Source: Pseudobutyrivibrio ruminis (GTDB lineage: Bacteria > Bacillota > Clostridia > Lachnospirales > Lachnospiraceae). Taken from it: DNA of 48,076 nt. Shown piece by piece: positions 18,663 to 27,374 of the stretch; the first letter of the stretch is position 1; each line of letters begins with the position of its first letter. The notes beneath the pieces were generated by a model, which did not search any database, had not been told where the DNA came from, and saw only the letters and a list, made by a program, of their open reading frames with translations. The DNA is taken from the NCBI GenBank assembly GCA_015057315.1, contig SVER01000027.1, positions 1 through 48,076 on the forward strand. The letters are read 5' to 3'. The position numbers and the translations under genes are program-made.

Positions 18663-18697
18663 AAAAGGAAGCGCCCTTGAATGAGCGCTTCCTTTTT
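18663..18697. terminator. Bidirectional terminator between the 16618 gene and the PAP2 gene
   Basis: AAAAGGAAGCGC and GCGCTTCCTTTTT form a 12-bp stem with a 10-nt loop. It serves both converging genes, with A-rich and T-rich ends. Confidence 0.9.
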
Positions 18698-18702
18698 ATT
18701 GA

Positions 18703-19641
18703 CTATTTCCACTTTTTAATTAATGCTGGATAAATTGCCACTGCAAATAACATCATTAAAAATCTAGCTACGAAATTACCCCAATTAGCACCAAGCATTC
18801 CGGCAAATATTGCTGCACCCATATATTCCTTCCAGGATAGAACAATTACAACACCGATAAATCCAAGCATTGGAAGATTCTTGGAACCTTCCGGTATTTC
18901 ATATTTAACATTATGCCTTTCAATGTAAGAACCTACCACAAATCCTAAGAACATACCTGCTGACTTAAAGGTATCTTTCATCATCTTCACTGGATCCACA
19001 AGAAGTTCTCCATCCACATAATCCATAGGATAAGGCTTAACCTGAATGTAAACAAGTACTGCAATTACAAGAAGTACTCCACATACTGTTAATATATCCT
19101 TAGCCTTTTCATTTCCTTCAAGCTTGTCCTGAACCTTTGATATAATAAACATCAATATTGCTGTTGCGCCAAATCCAACTGCAACATCCTGCGGTGTATG
19201 AACTCCTAAAAAGTTTCTAGAAAATGCGGTAAGCACCAGCATTACAATACATATCACTGACACCCATCTTCTCTTGTTCCACTGCCAAACTGCTGCTCCT
19301 CCGTAATGGATAGTAGCATTGGTGGTATGTCCACTAGGGAACGAATAGCCGGTGGCCGCCACCTTGGAATCTCCTGCCGGTTCTATCAAATCTGATCTAA
19401 TCCATGGTCTGTAAGCACAGGCTGTTAATTTAATAACACCATTTAATAGCTCACCACCATTGTACCATGCCAAGAATCTGTAACCCCATTTCTTGTTTAC
19501 ACACCAGTAAACCATAAATGGAAGCATTGGCATAACGTCCACAGCTATCTTTGAAAGGGCATTGAAAAACTCATCAAATACGCCTCCTGTGGCATTTCGC
19601 AAATCCTGCAATAACAATAAATATTGAATATCCAATTGCAT
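18703..19641 (-). CDS. PAP2 superfamily membrane phosphatase
   Basis: A 312-aa multi-pass membrane protein from the ATG at 19641, which has GGGAGGGAG directly upstream; an in-frame start 33 nt earlier lacks this. All three PAP2 phosphatase motifs are present: K-x6-RP in KLTACAYRP, PSGH in SFPSGHTT, and SR-x5-H-x3-D in SRNFLGVHTPQD. The active site should face outward and act on a lipid phosphate or pyrophosphate such as undecaprenyl pyrophosphate or phosphatidic acid. After the PAP2 core there are about 130 more residues with three to four membrane segments, a longer tail than the minimal family. The substrate is not determined. Confidence 0.9.
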   Translation of the reverse strand: MQLDIQYLLLLQDLRNATGGVFDEFFNALSKIAVDVMPMLPFMVYWCVNKKWGYRFLAWYNGGELLNGVIKLTACAYRPWIRSDLIEPAGDSKVAATGYSFPSGHTTNATIHYGGAAVWQWNKRRWVSVICIVMLVLTAFSRNFLGVHTPQDVAVGFGATAILMFIISKVQDKLEGNEKAKDILTVCGVLLVIAVLVYIQVKPYPMDYVDGELLVDPVKMMKDTFKSAGMFLGFVVGSYIERHNVKYEIPEGSKNLPMLGFIGVVIVLSWKEYMGAAIFAGMLGANWGNFVARFLMMLFAVAIYPALIKKWK

Positions 19642-19786
19642 AACTCCCTCCCGTCTAATATATTTTAAATCCACTTAGATGATACTTCATTGATTAACAG
19701 TTTTCTAGTTTTTCACCAAAGTTTCACAAAGTGTCTATATTTTATTCGGAGCCTACTGGAGCTTGTAATTATCTTTAATGTATCAA

Positions 19787-20566
19787 TTACGCAGCTGGCT
19801 TGATATTTTTCAAATCTAACTGCTGTCCAGGTCGAATCACATTAGGGTCAGATATCACATTCTTATTATTCTCATATATCTGTCTCCACAGATACTGATT
19901 ACCAAGCACATCCTTTGCAATCTTGCTTAGATAGTCGCCTGGCTGCACCACATAGATATCTGTAGCAGGCTGTGCACCAGCAATCATATATGTATCGTAA
20001 TATTTGTCATATAATCCAAGGCAAGCATCAGCCCCTGGATTTGCAGAAATTGATTTTTCTATTACAGTTTCCCAAGAACCATATTTGGCGTAGAAAAATT
20101 CTGCTGTACCACCATTTTCATTTCCATAAGTCTCCAAATTACTTTTCTTCACCTTTGCCAAGCCTTCTGGGTCATCCTTGTAAGATGCAAGTCGGATTTC
20201 ATTTCTTTTAGCACTAACCACTCTGGCAATTTCTTCTGTTGATTTTCCAGCTTGTTTCATTGAAGTCATTATTTGATAAAGCTCCTGAATACTTGCATGA
20301 TATTCTTCTCTTTGTGCTCTCATAGCATCCACAGTAGCCTTATCGGTCCAATCATAAGAGACGTACTCCTTTAATCTTTCAGATTCAGGGCTAGGTGAAA
20401 ATCCATATACTGCGTTATCGTTTACAACAATATCCTTGGCAGCCTTTGGATTATCCATAGGATTATGCACATATTGGCTCGGTGCTGCCAGTGCCATTCC
20501 TTTCATAGATAACACCAAAGCAAATGTAAATACTAAGGTAACAATTCTTTTTAATGTTTTTTTCAT
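19787..20566 (-). CDS. Secreted LysM-domain protein
   Basis: A 259-aa protein with a signal peptide (about 1-27, ending MALAA). Residues about 200-255 form one LysM domain (YVVQPGDYLSKIAKDVLGN, IRPGQQLDL), which binds peptidoglycan or chitin-like glycans. The middle region (about 45-195) is helical and charged and is not recognised. No catalytic domain is visible, so it may be a wall-associated structural or recruiting protein. The start follows AGGAGGT at good spacing. Confidence 0.85.
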   Translation of the reverse strand: MKKTLKRIVTLVFTFALVLSMKGMALAAPSQYVHNPMDNPKAAKDIVVNDNAVYGFSPSPESERLKEYVSYDWTDKATVDAMRAQREEYHASIQELYQIMTSMKQAGKSTEEIARVVSAKRNEIRLASYKDDPEGLAKVKKSNLETYGNENGGTAEFFYAKYGSWETVIEKSISANPGADACLGLYDKYYDTYMIAGAQPATDIYVVQPGDYLSKIAKDVLGNQYLWRQIYENNKNVISDPNVIRPGQQLDLKNIKPAA

Positions 20567-20656
20567 ATCAATTTTTACCTCCTATACATCATATACAGTG
20601 TCATTCTACAAAAGAAATGTTAAATAATGGTGATATGCTATCTTCCTATGAACGCA

Positions 20657-20686
20657 AAAAATCCCGTGGTATATCCCACGGGATTT
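20657..20686 (-). terminator. Terminator of clpB
   Basis: AAATCCCGTGG pairs with CCACGGGATTT around a short loop just beyond the clpB stop codon. The A run on the + strand gives the U tail. Confidence 0.9.
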
Positions 20687-20689
20687 AAT

Positions 20690-23272
20690 TTATCTGGCTG
20701 TTAAACCATTGCCATCACTATCAATTGTGATTGTAGCGCCTTCACCTATATCACCGCCTAAGATTATCTTGGCTGCCATAGTTTCAACATTCTTTTGAAT
20801 ATATCTTCTAAGTGGACGGGCACCGTATACTGGGTCATAGCCCTGGTCGATTACAAACTGCTTTGCTGCAGGAGTAAGTTCTATGTGAAGCTGTCTATCA
20901 GCAAGTCTGTCGTTCAATTCCTGCATAATCAAATCTACGATTCCACCTATGTTAGCCTTTGTAAGAGGCTTAAACATAATGATTTCATCTAGTCTGTTTA
21001 AGAACTCTGGACGGAAGGAATTTCTAAGTTCGTTCATGACCAGCTCATTTGTCGCGTGAGTAATTTCGCCTGTTTCTTCATCAATTCCCTCTAACAGGTA
21101 CTGTGAACCAAGGTTTGATGTCATGATAATTATTGTGTTTTTGAAATCCACTGTACGTCCCTGGGAATCAGTGATTCGTCCATCATCAAGAACCTGAAGC
21201 AGTACGTTAAATACATCTGGATGAGCCTTTTCAACCTCATCAAAAAGTACTACCGAATATGGCTTGCGTCTAACTGCCTCTGTAAGCTGACCGCCCTCGT
21301 CATATCCTACATATCCTGGAGGCGCTCCGATAAGTCTAGACACGCTAAACTTTTCCATGTACTCAGACATATCAAGACGAACCATTGCATTTTCATCATC
21401 GAAAAGTGCCTGTGCAAGTGTCTTAGCAAGCTCTGTCTTACCTACACCAGTTGGCCCTAAGAATAGGAATGAACCAATTGGCTTTGTAGGGTCCTTGATG
21501 CCTGCCTTTGAACGAATTATAGCTTCTGATACAAGCTTTACTGCATCATCCTGTCCCATTACACGCTTGTGTAATTCCTCATCCAGGTGAAGTGTCTTGC
21601 TGCGTTCGCTTTCGTTAAGTTTTGCAACAGGAATGCCTGTCCATCTTGAAATGATTCTTGCGATTTCATCCTCTGATACATTTTCATGAACAAGGTTTGC
21701 ATCTCTAGCTTTAAGCTTTTCTTCTGCTGCTGCAAGCTTGCTTTGAAGCTCTGGAAGTCTGCCATACTGAAGCTTTGCTGCCTCCTCAAGGTCATACTTT
21801 TGCTGTGCAATCTTTATCTGGCCCTGAACATCATCAAGCTCTTCCTTGACCTTTGCAACATCTTCAACTAGCTTCTTTTCATTATCCCAAGCAGCCTTTT
21901 TGGTGTTGTACTCATCTCTTAATTCAGACAGTTCTTTCTGAAGGTCTGCAAGTCTATCCTTTGAAAGCTTATCAGTTTCCTTCTTAAGAGCAGCCTCCTC
22001 AATCTCTAACTGCATTACTCGTCTGTTCATCTCATCTAGCTCTGCTGGCATTGAATCAAGCTCTGTCTTAATCAGTGCACATGCTTCATCCACAAGGTCG
22101 ATGGCCTTATCTGGAAGGAATCTGTCTGAGATGTATCTATTTGAAAGAGTGGCAGCTGATACTAAAGCGCCATCTGTAATCTTTACACCGTGGAATACTT
22201 CGTAGCGTTCCTTAAGTCCTCTAAGAATTGAAATAGTATCTTCAACTGTTGGCTCGTCTACCATAACAGGCTGGAAACGTCTCTCTAATGCTGCATCCTT
22301 TTCGATATATTCTCTGTATTCATCAAGTGTTGTTGCACCGATACAGTGAAGCTCACCACGGGCAAGCATTGGCTTTAGCATATTGCCTGCATCAAGTCCA
22401 CCATTGCCATTCTTACCAGCGCCGATGATGGTGTGAAGCTCATCGATAAAAAGGATGATTTCGCCGTCAGAATTTTTAATTTCATCAAGGACTGCCTTTA
22501 ATCTTTCCTCAAATTCACCCTGATATTTAGCACCTGCAATCATGGAACCAATCTCAAGCGAGAATACCTTTTTATTCTTAAGTGCATCTGGCACATCTCC
22601 TCGCACGATACGCTGTGCCAAGCCCTCTACTACCGCTGTTTTACCAACACCTGGCTCACCAATAAGCACTGGGTTGTTCTTGGTCTTACGGCTAAGGATT
22701 CTGATTACATTTCTGATTTCCTCATCACGACCGATAACTGGGTCAAGTTTGTTTTCTCTAGCTCTTTCAACCAGATCATAGCCATATTTTTCAAGTGTGT
22801 CGTAGGTAGCCTCTGGATTATCCGTATTTACGGTTTGGTTACCTCTGACTGTTGCAAGCACTGCAAGGAATGCGTCTCTTGTAATGCCAAAGCTCTTGAA
22901 AATGTTCTTAACAGGAGTGCTAGGCTTTTTAATCATGGCAAGCATCAGATGCTCTACTGAAACGTAGCTATCTCGCATTGACTTGGCCTCATCCTCAGCG
23001 TAGGTAAGCACATAATTTAAATGCTGGCCTATCCTTAGGTCTCCTCCCTGAACCTTGACTCTAGCCTGCAGCGCTGCATCTACAGCATTTGTAAACTGAG
23101 CCACATCTATATTCATCTTGCTAATCAATGAAGGAATCAATCCGTTTTCCTGACGAAGCAGTGCCATTAAAAGATGCTCCTGCTCTATCTCCTGATTGCC
23201 ATAATCCATAGCTATCTTCTCACAGGAATTTATTGCTTCAATTGATTTCTGTGTAAATTTCTGGATGTTCAT
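20690..23272 (-). CDS. clpB: ClpB disaggregase, HSP100 family AAA+ chaperone
   Basis: An 860-aa protein with the full ClpB layout: Clp N-domain (about 1-145), first AAA+ module with GEPGVGKTA, a long coiled-coil middle domain (about 400-530) that marks ClpB rather than ClpA or ClpC, and a second AAA+ module with GPTGVGKTE and [13 protein letters not shown]. It extracts proteins from aggregates together with DnaK. A perfect CIRCE operator lies about 105 bp upstream, so HrcA control is expected. An unusual palindromic repeat lies in the leader between CIRCE and the start codon. Confidence 0.98.
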   Translation of the reverse strand: MNIQKFTQKSIEAINSCEKIAMDYGNQEIEQEHLLMALLRQENGLIPSLISKMNIDVAQFTNAVDAALQARVKVQGGDLRIGQHLNYVLTYAEDEAKSMRDSYVSVEHLMLAMIKKPSTPVKNIFKSFGITRDAFLAVLATVRGNQTVNTDNPEATYDTLEKYGYDLVERARENKLDPVIGRDEEIRNVIRILSRKTKNNPVLIGEPGVGKTAVVEGLAQRIVRGDVPDALKNKKVFSLEIGSMIAGAKYQGEFEERLKAVLDEIKNSDGEIILFIDELHTIIGAGKNGNGGLDAGNMLKPMLARGELHCIGATTLDEYREYIEKDAALERRFQPVMVDEPTVEDTISILRGLKERYEVFHGVKITDGALVSAATLSNRYISDRFLPDKAIDLVDEACALIKTELDSMPAELDEMNRRVMQLEIEEAALKKETDKLSKDRLADLQKELSELRDEYNTKKAAWDNEKKLVEDVAKVKEELDDVQGQIKIAQQKYDLEEAAKLQYGRLPELQSKLAAAEEKLKARDANLVHENVSEDEIARIISRWTGIPVAKLNESERSKTLHLDEELHKRVMGQDDAVKLVSEAIIRSKAGIKDPTKPIGSFLFLGPTGVGKTELAKTLAQALFDDENAMVRLDMSEYMEKFSVSRLIGAPPGYVGYDEGGQLTEAVRRKPYSVVLFDEVEKAHPDVFNVLLQVLDDGRITDSQGRTVDFKNTIIIMTSNLGSQYLLEGIDEETGEITHATNELVMNELRNSFRPEFLNRLDEIIMFKPLTKANIGGIVDLIMQELNDRLADRQLHIELTPAAKQFVIDQGYDPVYGARPLRRYIQKNVETMAAKIILGGDIGEGATITIDSDGNGLTAR

Positions 23273-23296
23273 AATGTCTCCTTTCTCCCACCGAAG

Positions 23297-23343
23297 GCTT
23301 CTCCCTCTGGGAGAAGCTGTCAGCTTTAGCTGACTGATGAGGG
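23297..23343. repeat. Palindromic repeat in the clpB leader
   Basis: Two adjacent hairpins: CTTCTCCC and GGGAGAAG around 3 nt (outer limits 23297-23317), then GTCAGCT and AGCTGAC around 2 nt (23319-23334), followed by TGATGAGGG. This layout recalls dispersed intergenic repeats that I know from gut Clostridia, where a CTTCTCCC hairpin is followed by a second stem and GATGAGGG. Only this copy is in the window. Confidence 0.6.
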
Positions 23344-23377
23344 TTTCTCATCTACTGATTATGTTTTAACACAAAAA

Positions 23378-23404
23378 TTAGCACTCGACAAGTCAGAGTG
23401 CTAA
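23378..23404. promoter_or_regulatory. CIRCE operator of clpB
   Basis: TTAGCACTC-N9-GAGTGCTAA is a perfect HrcA-binding inverted repeat. On the minus strand it follows an AT-rich TATAAATTAT stretch that probably contains the -10 element, as expected for repression of the clpB promoter. Confidence 0.95.
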
Positions 23405-23439
23405 TAATTTATAATTATTTAAGATTTGATTACGACTTC

Positions 23440-23469
23440 TTGCTGACAAAACACTGAAATTGCCAGCAA
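23440..23469. repeat. 30-bp dispersed hairpin repeat, copy 1
   Basis: TTGCTGACAA and TTGCCAGCAA flank a 10-nt centre. The same 30-bp unit occurs at 38826-38855 with 24 or more matching bases, including TGAAATTG in the second half. Both copies sit in the gap between divergent genes. Confidence 0.65.
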
Positions 23470-23570
23470 CAAACCTTTAAAGTTGACAAATCCGCAATAG
23501 CGAATTAAACTGATTAATATAAGGTGTGTTTTTGGTATAGTAATTTCTATTACAGATGAGAGGTAAGACT

Positions 23571-24860
23571 GTGAGTATAAATGACAATATATTTAAAATA
23601 ATGAAAGATAAAGGACTTACACAAAAAGAATTTTCTAGATTGTCAGGAATCCCTGAAAGTACAATAAGCGATTGGAAAAACCATGGAAAGATACCTGGGT
23701 CAGATAAGCTTGGATTAATATGTAGAACTCTTGGCGTGGATTTGCATAGTCTTTTTGTAGATGATATGGGCGTTGAAACAGATACAGATGGTGTTCAACC
23801 ATTATCAGCAGATGAAAGACAGTTAATATTCACCTATAGGAGTATACCAGAGTACAGAAAAAAGGCTGTGCTTACCTATTTTGAATATCTTAAAGATACC
23901 CCCCTGTCTGATAGCCAGGAGAATATTAAAAAAACAGCTAATACTGTAGCGAAGAAAGAAGAAAAAGATGTAGATATAGATTTTTTACAAAAGAAAATCT
24001 TAGCAAGAAAGCTCAGAAAGCTTGCTAGATTAGATAGAATTAAGCTTGATGAAAATGAGCATAAACAGGGGCTTAATCTGCATCTTTTCAAATATTTAGA
24101 TTATCTCGGAATAGAAAAACTTGATTATATTAAGGACTATCTTTCACATATACAACCATTTATGCTTACAGAGATTAAGTCTCAGGAAAAATTTGATAAT
24201 GCAATTTGCGTGTTAGATGGTGGCTACAGAATTGCAATATATATTAAAGTTGATGCAACCAAAGGCGAAGAGGTCATTGTTTCATTTCATGAGAATCATA
24301 AAAATGGTGTAGCTAGAGCAACACGTCAAAGCAAAAACACCACAAGTGTATATGTATTTGCTGATGGGGTGGGTTCTCATGTAGTTGGAACAGACAGCTA
24401 CACTATTGATTTGTTCTTAACCAGGGGTATTAAGACGATTCATATAATAGTCGCAGCATACAGATATGATGAGGATGGCTTTTTAGTTCGCCTAGCTGAC
24501 ATAGATAGAGAAATAACAAACATGGCAAATCAATATCTTGAAGATATATACACATCTGATATTGATTTTTCTACCATTGATAAATTTTCAAGTATGTATC
24601 AGTTATCATTTACATCCTTCGGACAAGACAATCTATCTAACATTTCAATATTAATAGATAGCTTGTTAATTCAGCAGACCCAGATGGGGCGACAAATTGC
24701 TGATGCAGCTATATGCATATATTGCAATTCCATATCTTTACTTGATTGCGATAAGAAGGAATTGATAGATACTTTAAAAGAAAGATTTGCCGTTAATTCA
24801 TCCAGATTCATACCACTTATCATGGAAAGGGTGGAAATGAATTTGTTAACAGTGGAATAA
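23571..24860 (+). CDS. XRE-type helix-turn-helix protein with an unrecognised C-terminal region
   Basis: A 429-aa protein from a GTG at 23571, preferred because AGAGG lies 7 nt before it; the ATG at 23556 would add 5 residues and has no clear RBS. Residues about 1-62 are a Cro/C1-type HTH (GLTQKEFSRLSGIPESTISD). A charged linker follows (about 95-160). The C-terminal 270 residues are mixed alpha/beta (NAICVLDGGYRIAIYIKVD, IKTIHIIVAAYRYDEDGFL) and match no family I recognise. The HTH suggests a DNA-binding regulator with a sensor or partner domain. It is divergent from clpB and precedes a patatin-like lipase by 47 nt, perhaps on the same transcript. Confidence 0.7.
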   Translation: MSINDNIFKIMKDKGLTQKEFSRLSGIPESTISDWKNHGKIPGSDKLGLICRTLGVDLHSLFVDDMGVETDTDGVQPLSADERQLIFTYRSIPEYRKKAVLTYFEYLKDTPLSDSQENIKKTANTVAKKEEKDVDIDFLQKKILARKLRKLARLDRIKLDENEHKQGLNLHLFKYLDYLGIEKLDYIKDYLSHIQPFMLTEIKSQEKFDNAICVLDGGYRIAIYIKVDATKGEEVIVSFHENHKNGVARATRQSKNTTSVYVFADGVGSHVVGTDSYTIDLFLTRGIKTIHIIVAAYRYDEDGFLVRLADIDREITNMANQYLEDIYTSDIDFSTIDKFSSMYQLSFTSFGQDNLSNISILIDSLLIQQTQMGRQIADAAICIYCNSISLLDCDKKELIDTLKERFAVNSSRFIPLIMERVEMNLLTVE

Positions 24861-24907
24861 GTAGGCAAAAGATAAAAACTAAATTCTATTTTGAGAAGGA
24901 AATACTT

Positions 24908-25765
24908 ATGAAAAAAGGACTTGTTATGGAAGGCGGTGCCATGAGAGGCATGTTTACCTGTGGTGTAATCGATGTTCTCATGGAAAATGGAATTGATTTT
25001 GATAGTGCAGTAGGGGTATCTGCCGGGGCTACATTTGGACTTAATATTAAATCCAGACAAATTGGTAGACCATTACGATACAACAAAAAATATTGTAATG
25101 ATAAACGATATGCCAGCATGGAGTCGCTGATAAAAACTGGTGATATCTACAATGTGCCATTCTGTTATGGCACACTTCCATATGAATTAGATATATGGGA
25201 CGTTGATACATTTTACAATAACCCTATGGATTTTTTCTGCGTGGCTACAGATATTAAGACAGGCCAGGCAGTTTATCACAAATGCGATACCTATGACTCA
25301 ACCCCGGAAGGCACTGATATCAGCTGGATTAGAGCATCTGCATCTATGCCTGTGGTTTCAAGGCCGGTAGAGATCGATGGTGGACTGTATCTTGATGGTG
25401 GAATGTCTGATTCAATTCCACTTAAATTTATGGAAAATGAGGGATGCGATAAGATTCTTGTAATCGAAACCCAACCAATTGATTATATTAAAAAGCCGCA
25501 AAAATACATGGGACTTATCAAGCTAATGCTTCGTAATTATCCTAAGATGATTTCCACTATGGCTGGTAGGCATGATATGTATAACAAACAGAAAGCCTAT
25601 GTAAAAGCCAAGGAAGATTCTGGTGATGTCTTTGTCATCCGCCCAGATGCTCCACTTCACATCGGAGCCACTGAAAAGAATCCTGATGAGTTGCAACGAG
25701 TGTATGACGAGGGTCGTCGCATAGCCATAGAACGCTTAGAGGATTTAAAGGAATACCTGTCCTAA
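24908..25765 (+). CDS. Patatin-like phospholipase family protein
   Basis: A 285-aa RssA/YlbK-like serine hydrolase of the patatin family. Residues 9-14 are the oxyanion motif GGAMRG, S38 is the nucleophile in GVSAG, and D163 completes the dyad in LDGGMSDSIP. No signal peptide is present, so it should act in the cytoplasm on lipid acyl esters. The start follows GAAGGA. It lies downstream of the XRE-type gene on the same strand. The natural substrate is unknown. Confidence 0.93.
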   Translation: MKKGLVMEGGAMRGMFTCGVIDVLMENGIDFDSAVGVSAGATFGLNIKSRQIGRPLRYNKKYCNDKRYASMESLIKTGDIYNVPFCYGTLPYELDIWDVDTFYNNPMDFFCVATDIKTGQAVYHKCDTYDSTPEGTDISWIRASASMPVVSRPVEIDGGLYLDGGMSDSIPLKFMENEGCDKILVIETQPIDYIKKPQKYMGLIKLMLRNYPKMISTMAGRHDMYNKQKAYVKAKEDSGDVFVIRPDAPLHIGATEKNPDELQRVYDEGRRIAIERLEDLKEYLS

Positions 25766-25836
25766 TCTATTGAATATAATACTCTGAGTGATAGAATGAG
25801 TATTGCAAAACTAATGGACACAAAAAGGAGATTTAT

Positions 25837-26664
25837 ATGAAAAAGTTATTAGTAGTTCTATGTATGCTTACACTAGCTGTAACAGCCTGTGGAAAAAAGG
25901 AAGAAGCTGTTGATACACCAGCAACAGTAGATTCAAGCAATAATACAGTTGCACCAGAGGAATCAGAAGATACAAATAATTCCGAAGAAACTGTAAATTT
26001 AGCAGAGTATGTTGGGCACTATAGCAGCGAGGAAGCCGAAGTTAATATAAATAAAACAGGGGATAGTTATTCCATGGAAGTGGCAATCTACGGTCTTGCT
26101 AATATGGACGAAGGCCAAGTATCTGCTTCAGATAGCGGTGTGTTTTTCAATTCCATTGATCCTAATGGAAATCCTATGACTCTTTCTTTTATCACTAACG
26201 ATGATGAAACATATACTCTTAAGGTTGAGGCAAGTTCATGGGGATTGCTAGATACGGGCACTGTATTCGAGGGGCTTATCAAGGGTAGTGCTGAAGAATC
26301 TAATAGTGCCACAAGCGATTTAGAGGATGGAACATATTATACATCTCTGTCTCCACAGCCAGCTGATTATGCCCCAGCCTATGCAACTGGATTTGTACTA
26401 GAGGCTGACTGTATTGTTGTTGATGCATCATTTGACTTAATGAGTGATGATGGCTATGAAGCTATTTCAACACTGGAAAAGAAGCCATATACAATTGCAA
26501 TCGATGGCAACACAAAGTTCTTAGCAGGTGGCGGCGAAGGCGAGCCTCAGTACATGAGCGCTACAGAGTTCAACGACTACATTGAGCAGTGCATGGGCTC
26601 AGGACTTGGATTAAATATCATTATCAAAAATGGTGTAGCTGAAGAAATTGGAATTTGGTCTTAA
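25837..26664 (+). CDS. Predicted lipoprotein of unknown function
   Basis: A 275-aa protein with a lipoprotein signal peptide (lipobox LAVTAC, Cys18), then a Thr/Ser/Glu-rich spacer (about 20-55) and two beta-rich regions (about 57-145 and 155-275). The first resembles small lipoprotein domains that report ligand or matrix binding (YVGHYSSEEAEVNI), but I do not recognise a family. AAAGGAG precedes the ATG at good spacing. It should be anchored to the outer face of the membrane. Confidence 0.75.
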   Translation: MKKLLVVLCMLTLAVTACGKKEEAVDTPATVDSSNNTVAPEESEDTNNSEETVNLAEYVGHYSSEEAEVNINKTGDSYSMEVAIYGLANMDEGQVSASDSGVFFNSIDPNGNPMTLSFITNDDETYTLKVEASSWGLLDTGTVFEGLIKGSAEESNSATSDLEDGTYYTSLSPQPADYAPAYATGFVLEADCIVVDASFDLMSDDGYEAISTLEKKPYTIAIDGNTKFLAGGGEGEPQYMSATEFNDYIEQCMGSGLGLNIIIKNGVAEEIGIWS

Positions 26665-26675
26665 TTAAATAAAAA

Positions 26676-26699
26676 GTCCCATGGCGCTTGCCATGGGAC
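26676..26699 (-). terminator. Terminator of hsp20
   Basis: GTCCCATGGC and GCCATGGGAC form a 10-bp stem with a GCTT loop. On the minus strand it is followed by TTTTTATTT, so it ends hsp20; it may also stop the converging lipoprotein transcript. Confidence 0.88.
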
Positions 26700-26713
26700 C
26701 TGTGATTTTCAAG

Positions 26714-27157
26714 CTATCCTTCAATAGCTATATATTTTGTTTCTTCCTTTTCAGGGATTGCTTCCTTCTTAGGAACTGTAAGGCTAAGAACGCCATCCTT
26801 GAAGGCTGCGTGGATATCATCCTGTGTTACTCCATCGCCTACATAGAAGCTTCTAGAGCATGAACCTGTGTAGCGTTCACGTCTGATGAAGTTGCCATCA
26901 TCATCCTGCTCATCATTGCTGCTGTTTGACTCAGCATGGATTGTAAGATATCCATCCTTAAGCTCTGCTTTGATATCTTCTTTAGCAAATCCTGGAAGGT
27001 TCATATCTAGCTGATATGCATTATCAGTTTCTTTTACATCTGTTGTCATCATTCGTGAAAAATCACGATCGAATCTGGAACCACCAAAACCTGTTACACG
27101 TGGTACTGAGAAGAAATCATCCATAAAATCATTTGATAAAATACTAGGCATTAACAT
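26714..27157 (-). CDS. hsp20: Small heat-shock protein (Hsp20/alpha-crystallin family)
   Basis: A 147-aa holdase chaperone. The alpha-crystallin domain covers about 38-140 (NAYQLDMNLPGFAKEDIKAE, and FKDGVLSLTVPKKE near the end, which is the conserved A-x-x-x-n-G-v-L signature). AAGGAGGT precedes the start. A CIRCE operator lies about 115 bp upstream with promoter sequence matching that of clpB, so it should be an HrcA target that binds unfolding proteins on heat stress. Confidence 0.96.
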   Translation of the reverse strand: MLMPSILSNDFMDDFFSVPRVTGFGGSRFDRDFSRMMTTDVKETDNAYQLDMNLPGFAKEDIKAELKDGYLTIHAESNSSNDEQDDDGNFIRRERYTGSCSRSFYVGDGVTQDDIHAAFKDGVLSLTVPKKEAIPEKEETKYIAIEG

Positions 27158-27270
27158 AATACTTACCTCCTTTTATTGACGCTAGGCTCTTGGTCTAGTG
27201 GTTTTAATTGTTATTGTCAAACTTGGGAACTTTTCTTTTCCCTTGTTCTGATTATGTTATACACCCGTTA

Positions 27271-27297
27271 TTAGCACTCGTCAATAGGGAGTGCTAA
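27271..27297. promoter_or_regulatory. CIRCE operator of hsp20
   Basis: A second perfect TTAGCACTC-N9-GAGTGCTAA. The adjoining TAATTTATAATTATTT is identical to the sequence beside the clpB CIRCE, which marks a shared -10 region on the minus strand. Confidence 0.95.
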
Positions 27298-27374
27298 TAA
27301 TTTATAATTATTTTATATTTAGTTTATAATTTATCTGACAATATCCATATAAGCACTACTTTTGCAAACCGTTT

